From: Bisporella sp. PMI_857
Taxonomy: Eukaryota > Ascomycota > Leotiomycetes > Helotiales > Helotiaceae
Direction of reading: 5' to 3'
Assembly: GCA_021307315.1 (NCBI GenBank)
Contig: JAJSPD010000062.1
Location: 202,181 to 266,180, forward strand
DNA: 64,000 bases
Shown here: positions 11,933 through 23,504 of the stretch, piece after piece
Layout: each line of letters starts with the position of its first letter
Position numbering within the stretch: position 1 is the stretch's first letter
Translations under genes and position numbers: made by a program
The notes under the pieces: generated by a model
Database searches by the model: none
The model's input: only the letters and a program-made list of their open reading frames with translations
Told to the model about the DNA's origin: nothing

Positions 11933-13556
11933 AGCTCTCTTACATGCTGGTCAGATGCCAAGCCCCGTCTATTGACTATAGGGAGAAGTGTTTGAAGTAC
12001 CTCTGAAAGAGAAGCCGGGTTTTGCAAGCGATTGTAATCTTTTTGAATAATCGCAATTTGAATTGGAAATATAAAAAGGATTGGATGATCCATCAATCAT
12101 GACTGTGGCGGAAGCCATTAGTCATCTGGCTGCTCTATATCACATTGAAACCATAGAGTATCCGCTGTCCGGCGATCACCTTACGACGGTATGCAAGTTA
12201 GCTCTATAAATAAAGAGCACTACGGATGAAGTAACCCCTGGTTTCTGGCTTGTCTTGAGCCTGGGGGTCCTCTGTGTTGAAGTGGCAAAGACGGCTCTGT
12301 ATGCATTATCATTAGTTTGAAACGATACAACAAACTTCAGACAACTCGCCTTGCTTCGCGTGTTAGTCCCTGTAGGCAGCCTTTCCATTGTACACAAAGC
12401 ATGGCGCAGGGGTGGTTTCCCCGGACTATTTGTAGCATCAATAATAAACCTCGCAATACTGAAAAAAAGGCTAGACCTGGCCATGTCTAGCAATTGCCCG
12501 TTTCTCCTTCCTCAATTGGCCAGCTTAAGTTTCAACTAACGTCTAGTAAACCCCTTCTTGATCGTTACAAGTTCCAACAAAATATAACAAGCGGCTCCTG
12601 AGATTCTCCATACACGGAAGAACCGAATGATGGCTGAGGATCTGACCCAATCATCACAGTCGCTTGCTTAATCCTGCTCCTGCTAGACCCCAGTGAGTGC
12701 CATCCCAGTACGTATGTGTACTTTGAGGCATATTCATCCCACTCCCAGTCTAATGCCTGTTCGTGAGCAGATATCTGAGCTCCTGATTGAGCAGAAGGTA
12801 AGGATTCCGCTTCAGTATTGGACGTGCCGATCCAGACTGTTGGGTATCTCGATTTCGAGAATCTTCAATCCCCAGTTTCTGGATCATAGTGAAGGGGGGT
12901 GTGTTGCCCTGTCAGACCCTTGCAGGTTTCCCTTACCAAGTACGCCTGAAATATGAACCAGATCTTCGGTGCCGTTGGCATATTTGGTGGGTTGCAGATC
13001 TCCACTAGAGGTTGTCCGCCGAAGCAACCAGCTAATTAGGTCCTGATAAACTTAGAAAGGTTTCGTGGATCCCAACCACGCTTCAGCCCTATGAAGTATA
13101 AACCGAGTCGCGGAATCCCGGTCAATCAACATCTACCACGATCCCTCATCCACCTCCCTCTCATTCCACGAACGGGTTCTCATGGCTACTGATCTGAAAT
13201 CAGGACCTCGGAATCTGCAGAGGCAAACTAGAACGCTTTATTCAACCCCTGTTCGATTTGCGCAAAGGTCCGTTAGGGTCTCCTTGCAACCCAAAGCTTG
13301 TGCTGTATAGGGACGAGCACCCAACTTAAAAATCATACCGTGCGTATTATGTCGTATTTAGAGTCCGGGTTACTCGTACTTTTCAAACCTTTCCGACAGC
13401 CGGCAGCTTACGCGCAATGTTATACAGATTTGGAAACAGGATGGAGGGCAGGGATTTATTTACACATGTTCGTTCTAGCCAAGGGGACGACGATTTTGAG
13501 CGCATCTCGCGGAGATAATTACATTACTAGGCGCCCCCACCAAAAAGACTTATTGA
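11933..13556. other. 1.6-kb gene-poor stretch
   Basis: No supportable intact gene was found. An ATG at about 12099 opens only a 36-codon frame. Open frames of 60-130 codons on both strands show no domain or splice logic. It may hold decayed parts of the kinase whose C-terminal end is recognisable at 13557-13838, but I could not trace them. Confidence 0.4.
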
Positions 13557-13838
13557 TTGAGGAATATGTCAGAGCGAGGTCAAATGCGAAAGGACGGCTT
13601 TGTCAGACCGCTCGCGAGTATTATGGAGGGCCTTTCTTCAACTCCGAAAGTGGGTTTACGCACAAGGAATCTAATTCCGACCGGAGTTAAGTTAGAGGAT
13701 TCTGTCCTTTCTCTCGAGGGGGAAGATAAACGCCTTTTCTTTGACTTTATAACGAAGGTGCTCCAACGGTTGCCAGAAGACAAGAGGGCTGCCAAGGAGC
13801 TCCTGGAAGATCCGTGGCTGCAGGAAAAGAGCACCTAG
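13557..13838 (+). pseudogene. C-terminal fragment of an SRPK-like protein kinase
   Basis: This 93-codon frame ends with LEGEDKRLFFDFITKVLQRL followed by PEDKRAAKELLEDPWL. That is the typical end of the C-lobe in fungal SRPK-like Ser/Thr kinases (subdomain XI and the ELLxDPWL tail). The ATP-binding lobe, the HRD catalytic loop and the DFG motif are not visible upstream, so this is a fragment. The only ATGs in the frame lie within the domain. It is presumably non-functional. Confidence 0.55.
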
Positions 13839-14538
13839 GCGGGAGATCTGTGCAAATTCCCTGATGCATGCATCTATGGGAGTAGGGGGCTGATCACGCC
13901 ATTGGTGTCTGTAGAGCCGGAACTCTTGAGCCGTCTTCGAAGGCAGTTCGGAATGAGGGGATCTTTTGATTGCGGCGTTGGACGGGAGGATGTGAGATAG
14001 GTAGAGAATCTTGTTGAACTAGAAATGGAGTCAACGAGCAGTTTGTGAAGTATCTCGATGTTTTAGGTACGGCAAATGAGAGAGATGAACCATTGCAATA
14101 TCCGTAGTCGAGATATAATCATTATTTATAGATATATTGTCTGACAGTTTGGTGTTGATAGAAGCTGATACTGTTATGATGCATTGCCGGGGGACATAAA
14201 GTTAAATAACTGGCAAATATTAGAGTCCCTATCAGTGCGGTAAAACCCTTCCACATAAAGATCGGCGGCGGAAAGTCTCCTTGATATTATTTTTATACTA
14301 CTTCAAACAATATGACAGTCAAGTCACCGTTGCAAATGCTCTGAGTCACTCGTCTAGAAAAACAATTTAAGCTACCATCTAATAGTCACCTCTCCTCGCC
14401 TTCTCCCGCGTTCTGCTTTTACATGGTTTCTTAGATATTCCTTGAGGTTTTGTTGAGCCTACGGACTTTAGATTGCCTACACCGTTCCTGTTTGTATCAA
14501 TATTTACCAGTATAGATTAGTTACTGAATGGAGGATGG
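13839..14538. other. Gene-free stretch
   Basis: I saw no gene or recognisable element between the kinase fragment and the paired hairpins at 14539. Confidence 0.4.
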
Positions 14539-14588
14539 GTCATGTGACGAAGTCACATGACTTAGGGATGAGGCATATCCTCATCCCT
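14539..14588. repeat. Two adjacent perfect 10-bp hairpins
   Basis: GTCATGTGAC (14539-14548) pairs perfectly with GTCACATGAC (14552-14561) across a 3-nt loop. Immediately after it, AGGGATGAGG (14564-14573) pairs with CCTCATCCCT (14579-14588) across CATAT. They sit only 5 bp beyond the stop codon of the minus-strand gene at 14593. They could be a 3' end signal of that transcript or a remnant of a small inverted-repeat element. Confidence 0.7.
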
Positions 14589-14592
14589 TGAT

Positions 14593-15987
14593 TCATCCTT
14601 CAACAATCAGATCACATTCAACCCAACAGGCAACTGCGTAGCAATTACGTGGTGTTGCCACGGGTAGAGTGATCCGACAGTTCCGCTTCGGCCTTGATCC
14701 AGCGATGCTCTTTAGTGAATCCGTTGAAGTAACCCCAGTCGGGCCATTGGCTATGCTAGGACCTAGCGCCCGTAGCCGTTTGCTTCTTCGTGGAGGTATG
14801 CTAACAGTCTGGGGCTGTTTCCTGCTTGGCCGCAACGCCTGCCCTGTTGGAACCCGTTTACCCGTTCTAGGGCGGCGAGGTAAATTTGATGCAGATGGAG
14901 AGCGCTCGGTGTCGCCATTCTCTAGTTTAGCACAATCAACATCTGCAGACGGTCCTTGCTGAGACGTATTCACGATACTGGATATTTGGTGATCATTTGG
15001 CACAACTGGAAAAAGAGGTGCAAAAATACGTCTAGTCGGTGCCTCTTCCGCATCGTGGCTACTGTTCACAAATAAGTTCGCTGGAATAGGTGCAAGATTG
15101 TTAATGGCTTCGTCAAGAGACTCTTCGCGCTTCCACAATATCCCAGGTAGTATACCCCATTTTGTGATCCATATCTCTCGCTTTGTCCAGGAGTTCTTGA
15201 CATTCTCATACGATTTCGTGTTGATGTGGGGAGCGTCGGCGCTTTCTTTATCGGCAGATTCGTCTTGGATTCGTTCACGCTCCTTCGATATCTGATAAAG
15301 GAACTGATAATATGGACGAGAAGCTTCGCGTTCACGCTCTCGCACGACTCGCCGCTCTGCAATTCGTATCTTTTCTTCATCGCTTTTTGGTCGTTTTATT
15401 TTCAGATACTTGTGAGGCATACCAAAAATATCGAAAGATGAAGGTAGAGGCTCCGCTTCCGTATCCGTCTCCGATTCAGGCTCAAGCTCGAGCGGCTCTT
15501 CATGCTTCCATAGCCCAATATCCATATACCGCCCAGCAGCCATTGTATCCCATTTGTCTTTCCAGATACCTTGCTCGACCCAGCGCTTCTTGATCGTTTC
15601 GATTGCTTTTATCTCTTCGGTACCTCCGGTAGATATTTTGTCCATCCAATTCGTGCGCGGATCCGCATACCAAATCCGCTCCTTCTCTTCCTTTACCTGA
15701 ACTAAAAATTGATTTAAAGGAAGTGAAGCCGCACGCTCATCAAAAAGTTGGCGCCGTTGCTGAAATTGCAAGTCTCGCAACTCCTTTCGTCGTTGTTCGT
15801 TGCTGGGGAGCTCAGGACTCGCTGATCGAGTCGGCGTGCCCGTTGGATTCCATGTATATGGTGATGGAAAATGGCTAATCCGTCTTCTTGCATAATCGAG
15901 TCACAGCGGATCCGCCTCTAACCTTTCTAAGGCTCCATTAAACCTCGCCGGCCCATCCCCTTGAAGGGTGCCGGTAAATCCAGACAT
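14593..15987 (-). pseudogene. Uncharacterised charged protein broken by one in-frame TGA
   Basis: From the ATG at 15987 (MSGFTGTLQGDGPARF) one frame runs 465 codons to the stop at 14593, interrupted only by TGA at 15901-15903 (codon 29, in the context ADPL-stop-LDYARRR). Coding character continues smoothly on both sides (IxHFPSPYTWNPTGTP, then SPELPSNEQRR), so CGA-to-TGA is the simplest explanation. The protein is highly charged and soluble. It has two related segments, each a Glu/Arg-rich helix followed by a W-containing KWDT/KWGILPG end (about residues 85-140 and 185-285), and a basic Pro/Ser-rich tail with RRPRTGKRVP and PPRRSKRLR. I recall no family function. Readthrough or a sequencing error are the alternatives to a true pseudogene. 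Confidence 0.65.
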
Positions 15988-16406
15988 TGGTGATGGTATT
16001 TTTGGTAGTAGAGGTCAAGGGTCAAGGTCGCGATACAGAGGGAAGGTCGAAATGAATGAAAGATGGTGTTGATAAAGAGAAGGAGAATCACCGGCTGTCT
16101 GGCCTGAAGATGCTGAAGGGAGATTGTTTTCAAGAATCGACAATAACACAAAGGAGAAACCACTGGGTTTTTCCTTTCAATCTTGCATTAAGTGGAGAAA
16201 GCGGTTGCAATAATAATAGTGCATGTTGGAGTCATTAGCGCTTGGCTGCTGCGTGATTCGGGTGACTCATGCGGCTGCCTGCATGCTACTTTATAACTAA
16301 CGCACGCACACACACATTGCAGCCGTAATTGTAGATAATATCATCATACGCAACGCTCCCAATAAGCCTGTATTCGATCGCCGTGATACCCTCATAGATC
16401 TTCGAT
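15988..16406. other. Upstream region of the charged-protein gene
   Basis: I saw nothing coding. An ACGCACGCACACACACA microsatellite lies at about 16300-16316. The region presumably carries the promoter of the minus-strand gene. Confidence 0.35.
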
Positions 16407-16811
16407 TTGATCCTCTATACAATACCCCGTATTCTTCACATTGTACACCATAGACAACCTGCCCGGATTACTAGCCGGGGACATTTTACTTCAACAAATT
16501 CTCAAACGGGCGACCATGAAACGCCTCACTCAAAGACTTCAATGTCCTTGGACTGGTGGTGGCCATCATTCAGCTCAACACCGCCTTGCCTTTGTCTACT
16601 TCACACTGATATACTATATACTTTTGCTCCTCTTTCTAGCTCATCCATCAGCCTTCCTTCATTTCAGCATTTAACCAAGTTCACTAAAATTGATGGGTCG
16701 CGCCGCGGCAAAGTCTGTGAGATGTGTGGCACGAGACATCGCAAGTACATCTTGTCTTGCAAGCGGTGCCATATGCTGGCCTGCGAAGACTGTCGACGCT
16801 ACAGAATATAG
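16407..16811 (+). CDS. Small protein with a C-terminal six-cysteine zinc-binding-like motif
   Basis: The end of this 134-codon frame has regular cysteine spacing, CX2CX10CX2CX4CX2C: CEMCGTRHRKYILSCKRC then HMLACEDCRR. That looks like a zinc-binding knuckle pair. The part before it (LSSSSISLPSFQHLTKFTK and earlier) is not protein-like, and an intron probably precedes the exon starting near 16680. The true start is unknown, with an ATG at 16407 or one near 16544 as candidates. I do not recognise the family. It could be a real small gene or only an exon of one. Confidence 0.35.
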   Translation: MILYTIPRILHIVHHRQPARITSRGHFTSTNSQTGDHETPHSKTSMSLDWWWPSFSSTPPCLCLLHTDILYTFAPLSSSSISLPSFQHLTKFTKIDGSRRGKVCEMCGTRHRKYILSCKRCHMLACEDCRRYRI

Positions 16812-17710
16812 GCCTCTAATTTGTCGTCATCGAAGACACGGCCCCACCCAATCATGCATCCTCCAGAAAAAGCATTATCCGAGTTGATGTCGACCACTTT
16901 GCAGAATCGGCTTCCGCCATTGGAGACAGACGTGATACGTTTAACTTGATGCGTTGGCGCGAACAGCCGAGTTTTGTGTAAATAGCTTAAATCAAAGCTT
17001 GCCTTATCTATCCTTGTTAGAAATTACTTTACCCAAATCGCATTTGACCGCGCTCGTGCTCTTGTACCGTCACAGCCTCTCCATCCCCCCATCCCCGCGT
17101 AGAGCTTTTCATTCGGGGTGCGATGGTGTAGACCCATTTTTCACTATACATTTCTTAAACCGCAGTCCCGCACACCCTGGTTGCACCAATCACCAACTCT
17201 ATCAAACTCGTCAATTTGTATTCTAGGTACAAAAAATAGCCACGTCAATACTTACGAAAAAGCGCCACATTTTCAGAAAACGAAAGCGAACCGCCGTGCC
17301 AGAGTATGATCTTTTGTAAGTTTTCATACACTTCATACCAATCTAATGCCGATCTCGTGAGCGGATTGCACTCGGGTACCAACCGTATCACCAAATAACT
17401 GGCCAATCCGATTCTAGCAATAGCATAAATCGAATGATCTTGTAAAGATTATATTGCAATAACACGATTTTTGGAGGTTACTTGCGCGTTTACAGCATCG
17501 AGAAGTGCATGGCGGCGTGGGTTCCCCCAACCCGTTTTGGGCGCCAGCCTACCATTTGCCCGATGGACCTTAATGGTATGGCGCCTCATATGGTGTAGAA
17601 ACCATTTAGAGCTGGCCATAACCCTACACCTAAGCTCCCATTTACTAACTACAATAATTGATCATATAGTATTATATAATTCTTCCCCCATACTTCTGGC
17701 TCCAGTTGCT
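16812..17710. other. Gene-free stretch
   Basis: No gene, RNA or repeat could be supported. Short open frames overlap on the plus strand without domain content. Confidence 0.4.
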
Positions 17711-19541
17711 TTAAGTTATATTACTACTCAACTCATCTGACGCCTTAGAATTCAGCTTTGCTAGTACATTCAGAAGCCGCGTGAAATATGAATGTGCGCG
17801 CACTTTAATAGCTTCGTTATCGACAGTTTGAATCACTTGGAGGAGAGTGGTTCCAGCTATACGAATCCTCTCCACCTTTAGTAAAGTTAGCAATTAGCTA
17901 GACATGTCATTGGGTAAACGTGTTACTAACACTCGGCTCTCCTTTAACTTGATGATATAAAAACGGTATGTCGTCCAACGTCTGAAGGAAATCATGAATT
18001 ATCTCGACCTTTTTAACTGACAGTGTAAGAGGCTGGTCATTAAGTCCCAGTATGCTACAGAGTCCACTATCGATGCACTGTTGCAGAATGACTAGTCTTA
18101 GGCAGTGGATTGTAGTCATTATATTGCATCTCTGCACCCAAAAAGATGTCTTGTGAAATGAGGCGACATCCCCGTCATCGTGAGAGACCATGATATTCGA
18201 AGCTTGTAACCAATGAGGGATGTCATCCATAATACCAGTCAATCCCAGGTATGCTTGGGTCAGCCGTGTTTTATAGGTTTCTCCATCTTCTGTTCCCGTT
18301 TCGAAGGCCCTCATGTCAGAGATAAGCTTCTCAGCTGACGACCAGAGGCGTGGAATTAGGTGAAAGCTCTCCAAAAGGCGTTCTTCAAAGGGCTTCTCGT
18401 ACCATGGCTTGTTCGTGTCAATGAGGGGTGTATATTGCCCCCCACATGGCTGTAGAGTCATCTTCTCATCAAACAAAACCTGGTGAAGTACAAATGGGCG
18501 GCTTCGTAGACTGGCAGCCGCTTTGTCTGCCGAATACAAGACCCAAAAGTTTAAGCGGAGTAGTTGACCCTCTGTTGGATTATTTCGTCTAATTGCCTCT
18601 TCGCTGTAAAGATGGAGGTTCTGAGCTAGGAGGGTAGCCTGCCCGAGTACATGCCATGCCGCACCGCTTTTACCTGTCGTACTCTGCAAAGCAGTAGACT
18701 GTAAGATCCTGATGCTCAATGAAGTAGAGTTTGGATGTTCGAAATCGTAGTCCTCGTACACTTTAAGCATTTCTCGGGATGCACGAAGAAATGGCACCGC
18801 AACAACATGTCGATATGGTAGCAGAAATTCAGGCATGGTTGATGCAACGGACGCACATACCGCGGTGATGAGAGTGAAAGCTCGAATATGTGTTACTCTC
18901 AGATCTTCATCGTCGGTGCCGAAGAGTCCCATGTGAGATGTTCCCGAGAAGAAAATTGAAGCGTCTTTCCGAAGCGTAGGCTCATGAACAATCGGAGTAG
19001 TTGGAAAGGTATATTGCATGTATAGATCGATGCTGTAGTTCACAACATCAAGCACAGGCATGGATGGTAGTGCTGAGCTAATCAAAGCCAGTAAGCCGTC
19101 CCAGATTCCTTGACATGATCTGGTGGGAAAAGTGCTCTGCAGGGGCTCTGCAGCGGCTGTCAAGGCAACAGAGGTGGTGACCCCCCATACTCCGGGCGAT
19201 GTAAATTCTTCTCGTAGCCCCTGGTTATCTTCCAAGGATAGCGAACTCTCCCATTGGAGCCTCAGATTTTCCGTCCGGTTTGCACGTGGACTTGACCCTT
19301 CGGTGGCATCCTTGTGAAGTCTAGAGACCTTGGGGCCACGCTTTTTTGGAAGAACCGTGTATTGGCAAGGAAGGTGCGAGACACGACAATTTGCGCAGGG
19401 TTCTGCTGTATCGCATTTCACCTTCCGCCTTCTACAGCCGTCGCATGCACGGTTGGCTTTCAGAGATCTTAAGGGAGGCATCATGGTGAAGCTTTTCTTG
19501 TCATTCAATGGGGATGTCCGTGGAGAAAATACCCCCAGCAT
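17711..19541 (-). CDS. Zn2Cys6 fungal transcription factor (2 exons)
   Basis: Exon 1 is 19541-17931 and exon 2 is 17875-17711. The intron (GTTAGT..TGCTAAC..AAAG) is in phase 0 and gives 591 residues. A second ATG pair at residues 20-21 (MMPPLRSLKANRACDGC) is a good alternative start. The zinc cluster has exact CX2CX6CX5CX2CX6C spacing (first Cys residue 33), followed by a basic LPKKRGPK linker of the type seen in sugar-metabolism regulators. The middle region contains the fungal_trans pattern (GAAWHVLGQATLLAQNLHLY, then LNFWVLYSADKAAASLRSRP). It should be a nuclear regulator. The CAZyme genes a few kb to the right are possible targets, but only by proximity. Confidence 0.88.
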
Positions 19542-19826
19542 TTAGCGTACTCCCCACCCGTCGGTCCGCGGCACTCGCCCAAAATGGCAAAGTGCGCCTT
19601 TCGGCGATACCTCTCATTAGCCCGAGTGAAATTTCCCAACCACACACATGGAGCGCAAGCCGAAAGGCTATGGCTTCGTCCTAGTGTAAGCTTAGGCAGC
19701 CATTAGTTTATCGTATTTATGTTACTCGATTATCGAGGCACTACAAACACAAGTCAGTGCGAGCAACAAATCGCCCACTTGCTGTTAACCGAGATCCCTC
19801 CATTAAGTCCTTCCCCGCATCAAATC

Positions 19827-20159
19827 CTAGCTTCCACCCCGCCCCCAAAAAATAGAAAACCTTGTAACGTCGAAGATACCCTGTGGGGCATCCCAACGAT
19901 AGAGAGTTGGAACTGGTTTAATATCATGAGCCAACAGATTATCGATGAGTCTATTGTAAAACTCAATGCCTTTCCCGTTGACTGGGTCGCGCTCGAGGGG
20001 AATGAGCCGCGACCATGAAATCGAGAATCGGAACACTTCAATTTCCAACGACTTTATCAATGCAATATTTTCTGGCATGCAATTGTAATGATCGGATTCG
20101 GTTACTTGACTGTCGTTTAGGAGATCTCTTGCCTGGAACGTTATAGACTCTGTGGCCAT
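19827..20159 (-). pseudogene. GH1 beta-glucosidase fragment
   Basis: A 110-codon frame contains HYNCMPENIALIKSLEIEVF, RFSISWSRLIPL and DPVNGKGIEFYNRLIDNLL, ending at TLYRWDAPQGI. This is the conserved stretch from beta-strand 2 to strand 3 of family GH1 glucosidases. The canonical strand-3 end W-D-x-P-Q is retained. The N-terminal substrate-binding segment, the acid/base NEP motif and the nucleophile ENG motif are absent, and the frame becomes nonsense after QGI. It is a truncated relic of about a quarter of the enzyme. Confidence 0.7.
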
Positions 20160-20204
20160 GGTTAACTTCCGCCTTGGGATAAAGGTGTATTAATTTGGTG
20201 TCAC

Positions 20205-20296
20205 GGGGAATGCTTTTGCCGAGACTCGTTTAGCTTTCCTCATACAGCTAGTCTGCTTGGCGCGCATTCTAGCTGTATGGGACCTGAGCGTTCCCC
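20205..20296. repeat. Small inverted-repeat element (MITE-like)
   Basis: Ends GGGGAATGCT (20205-20214) and AGCGTTCCCC (20287-20296) form a near-perfect terminal inverted repeat. Inside it, CATACAGCTAG and CTAGCTGTATG form a second perfect inverted pair. Total length is about 92 bp. No target-site duplication is obvious. It lies just upstream of the GH1 fragment. Confidence 0.5.
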
Positions 20297-21237
20297 TTAT
20301 TTTGTCTTTTACAAGCGTGTATTTTATAACAGTATTATATCACTTCGCTCACCCAATTGACTATTCTACAGCTCTGATTTACTCCGTGACATTCGGTGAA
20401 TCCGATGTTGGAAAAAATTGACTCTAATTACTACTGCACTTCACGTTTTAACAAGTTTTGAATCGCATACTCTATCATCGTATGCTGAATTCTATTTGGC
20501 ATGCTACGTAGGTCGTTTTGGGCTGTCCCGAGAATACGTCCTACTTCCGTGTCTGAATACGAAGTATCCGCACAATGGAAAGGTCCGTCGAGCTCGAGAA
20601 GTGTAGCTAAGCTAATTTGAGTAAAGTTACTGGCATCATCTACTTTTAGGTACTTTAAGCTATTATCTCGCTTGTGATAGTCATCCATGCTTCATGTAAG
20701 GTTCCCGCACTACTGTAAAGCTAACCTGAAAATGGTGGGCAGATAAGCGCCGCGGAGTATTAAAAAAGTACAGCCCCATTCCTCTACGGATGAGGTTAGC
20801 TTCTTTTTTAAAGACACGTCAGTACGCCACTCTCCAGCACTAGTGCGCACATTCAGTAGCATGTCATAAGAGCCAAAGCCAGAGAAGCCCTGGGTATGCT
20901 AGATTGTGGGGGAACCCCAAGAAACTTTTGCTGGGTTGCGGGGAAGCCGTAAAGGTTCGTACGCCTGCAAGCTAGACAGGATATAAGTCTTAGGCGAGAA
21001 ATAGAAGATTCCAAACAGGTGATTTTCTCCCTTCGCGACAAGGGTGTTGTAATATGTCGTACCAAAGGGGAGTGTGTCCGAATCGGACTAGCAAAATAGC
21101 TTCGACCTGGACAGGAATATATAAACCTCTACGGCAGGACCTGTGGTCAATGGCAGGGACAGATAGAAAGATCAGTAACTTTTACTATCTTATCTCAGAC
21201 AAGTTCGCCTTTCTCGCTCCTGAATCCGTTGTCAAGC
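20297..21237. other. Gene-free stretch upstream of the secreted propeller gene
   Basis: I recognise nothing coding on either strand. The last few hundred bases should contain the promoter of the gene starting at 21238. An 85-codon minus frame at 20431-20688 has no recognisable features. Confidence 0.4.
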
Positions 21238-23166
21238 ATGCGCTTTTCTCCTACATGGCTAGCCATTGCTGGCTGCTTTCTGGCGGGTATAGCACAAACT
21301 AGCAGTAGCAATACACCTGGTCGCTGCCGACTTCCTGGTGCTCCGACATATCCCCGGCCTCCAAAGCCAGAGCCAATATCTGTTGTCAGGCTGCCATTGC
21401 CACCTTCAATCGTCAGCGATGAGGTTGGCGCGTGTACAGCGAAGATCAATCCTAGAAGAACCGGATGTATTCGAATCGTATTGACAGGAGACGATTCACT
21501 TCCACAGGGAGGGACCTTTACACCAGATGGTACAGCAATAGTAGTCACTGTCAACTTTACAGGAGCCCCAGCTGCGCCTGACCCTGCCAGTATCTATAGC
21601 GGTCCACAAGTTATCCTCCTCAAGACGGGGAATACCACGTTCCCCAATGGAGACCCATGGAAGTGCATCACGTGCGGCATGCCTGCGGCAAACCGGCTTG
21701 GTCGCAATGAAGACTCCTGGGACTATCCCCGAGTCTTCAAGGACGGCAAGAGATTCCTTGTGGGAACTAACATTATCGAGACTGGCGGCTATCCCGTAGA
21801 CAGCGAATTGGTCACCCCCAACAACACTTATTTCTATCCTATCTACTGGCCAGTGACTGCGGATGGATCAGGCAGTTCAGGCGCCATACGTGAGTTACGC
21901 CTCCACCCCGATGACCAGCACTTGTCCTGGAACAGCTTCGACGGTAGTGGACAGAATGGCTTCTACGGTCGGCTCACGTTCAATCCAGCGCCTACGGCAG
22001 GGGAGCCGCGCGTGCCACGATATGACCTGTCTAGCGTCAATCTCCTTATACCGGCTACTAAGAAGTCAATCTTGCAAGCAGATGGCAATGAGTTGAAATT
22101 TGACAGAACAATCCCCCATATTGGCGAGCTACGTGGATTTAGCGGTAGCGGCAAGGAGTTGACCTATATCGGCTACCCTTGGGAGGCGTGCAACTTTGAT
22201 GCCTTTGCCGTGAATATATTGACTGGTGCTGTTCGACGCTTGACTGCGCACCCAGAGTACGTGGACCCCATCGATATCTCGCCCGATGATGAGTGGACGG
22301 CAGTCCTGGACACGCGCGGCAGTAATCGTGATATGTTCATGTCAGGCATGCGTAACATCCCACCGATATCAGACCTCGTTTCAAGTAGCCTCTGCGCCTC
22401 AGTCCGTAACAATGGTATGCGGCGCTTTTTCCGGCCGATCCTGATTGACAAGTATGGTGACCGTGGCGACTACTTCGGCCAGGTAATCAACGCTGGTGGT
22501 GATGGCAGTCCTGGATCCATAAACGATCCCAACTGGAACGCTCGGGCAGACCCGCAGTTCTCCCTCGATGGCACGCGCCTGATGTACTATGAGACGCTCG
22601 TAAAGACGCCAGCCTGTGGTGGCGAGAACCCATTGCCTTGCCCCGTGTCGACCGAGCCCGATGGACGCACCACGCGTATCATGATTGCAACGTTTACCAG
22701 CCGCAAGCCATACCCAGTGCGCAAATACGAAACGGGTCCGGACCTGATTCCCTGGGCCACACCCTATGTCCCTGGTATGGCACTCCCAGAACGGACATTG
22801 ATCCCGGGGGGCAACTACACCTACAACGGCAAGTACTGCGGCAAAGCCGACGTCGCCATATATTATGCCGCAGGTGCAGCCAGTCCCAGCCGAGTCAGTG
22901 TGGACTTCCATGGCCTCTCCGATGATGGAGAGAATACACTGAATGGATTCGAGGACATTTCGCTCAGCCACCTTAGCACTTGGACCATTCAAACTAACTG
23001 GTATTCCGACATAGTGCAGAAGGGCAAAGTCGATGGGAGAAAGAAGACCAGCCCTGATGGATTCCATGTCAACATGAACCTCCGATTGAACTACTTTGAG
23101 GCCAATGGCACCCTAACGACGACGCTGGATGGCAAGACGTACTACCAGCCAAAAAACGATACGTAG
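21238..23166 (+). CDS. Secreted TolB/PD40-type beta-propeller, saponin-hydrolase-like
   Basis: This is a single-exon gene of 642 residues. I start at the ATG at 21238 (MRFSPTWLAIAGCFLAGIAQ); the open frame extends three codons upstream only through a non-ATG. The first 20-odd residues are a clear secretion signal. Repeated propeller-blade motifs follow: GGTFTPDGTAIVVTV, DYPRVFKDGKRFLVGT, ELRLHPDDQHLSWNS, DPIDISPDDEWTAVLDTRG and DPQFSLDGTRLMYYETL. These are typical of WD40-like PD40/TolB repeats, with many N-glycosylation sequons and Cys pairs (CITC, CGKA). The overall plan resembles extracellular fungal proteins annotated as saponin hydrolases. That assignment is from memory of the family and the substrate is unproven. 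GC content is higher than in the surrounding DNA. Confidence 0.75.
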   Translation: MRFSPTWLAIAGCFLAGIAQTSSSNTPGRCRLPGAPTYPRPPKPEPISVVRLPLPPSIVSDEVGACTAKINPRRTGCIRIVLTGDDSLPQGGTFTPDGTAIVVTVNFTGAPAAPDPASIYSGPQVILLKTGNTTFPNGDPWKCITCGMPAANRLGRNEDSWDYPRVFKDGKRFLVGTNIIETGGYPVDSELVTPNNTYFYPIYWPVTADGSGSSGAIRELRLHPDDQHLSWNSFDGSGQNGFYGRLTFNPAPTAGEPRVPRYDLSSVNLLIPATKKSILQADGNELKFDRTIPHIGELRGFSGSGKELTYIGYPWEACNFDAFAVNILTGAVRRLTAHPEYVDPIDISPDDEWTAVLDTRGSNRDMFMSGMRNIPPISDLVSSSLCASVRNNGMRRFFRPILIDKYGDRGDYFGQVINAGGDGSPGSINDPNWNARADPQFSLDGTRLMYYETLVKTPACGGENPLPCPVSTEPDGRTTRIMIATFTSRKPYPVRKYETGPDLIPWATPYVPGMALPERTLIPGGNYTYNGKYCGKADVAIYYAAGAASPSRVSVDFHGLSDDGENTLNGFEDISLSHLSTWTIQTNWYSDIVQKGKVDGRKKTSPDGFHVNMNLRLNYFEANGTLTTTLDGKTYYQPKNDT

Positions 23167-23504
23167 GGAAGTAGCAGGAGCCATAATATATCGTCTTTAT
23201 ATCTTTTTTCACCCTGCAGCCTTTGGGCTATCGGTAGGCTATAGCGATAAAGGATACCGAAACGGTTATTTCAGTATATAGGTTAGCGGAAGCGGTACCA
23301 GAAATTAAAAAAAAAAAAAAATGATGCTTCTTTAAGAGTGAGAGAGTAGATAGATCAACACTTGCCTCTGAGCGCGAGCTCTTTGGGCATTTGCAACAAC
23401 GGTCATTAACTTCGGCTTATGCTTATTTTTACTAGAGTAACAAATATCACAAAGGGACATCCAGTGTTGATATTGATTAAATTAATTTTTTTTGCTGGTG
23501 TTGG

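Noticed and set aside
12176..12493. 105-codon minus frame
   Set aside because: No protein-like pattern, overlapped by equally long frames on the other strand.
22399..23067. 222-codon minus-strand open frame opposite the propeller gene
   Set aside because: It is antisense to a well-supported secreted protein and has no domain. It is a by-product of GC-rich codon use.
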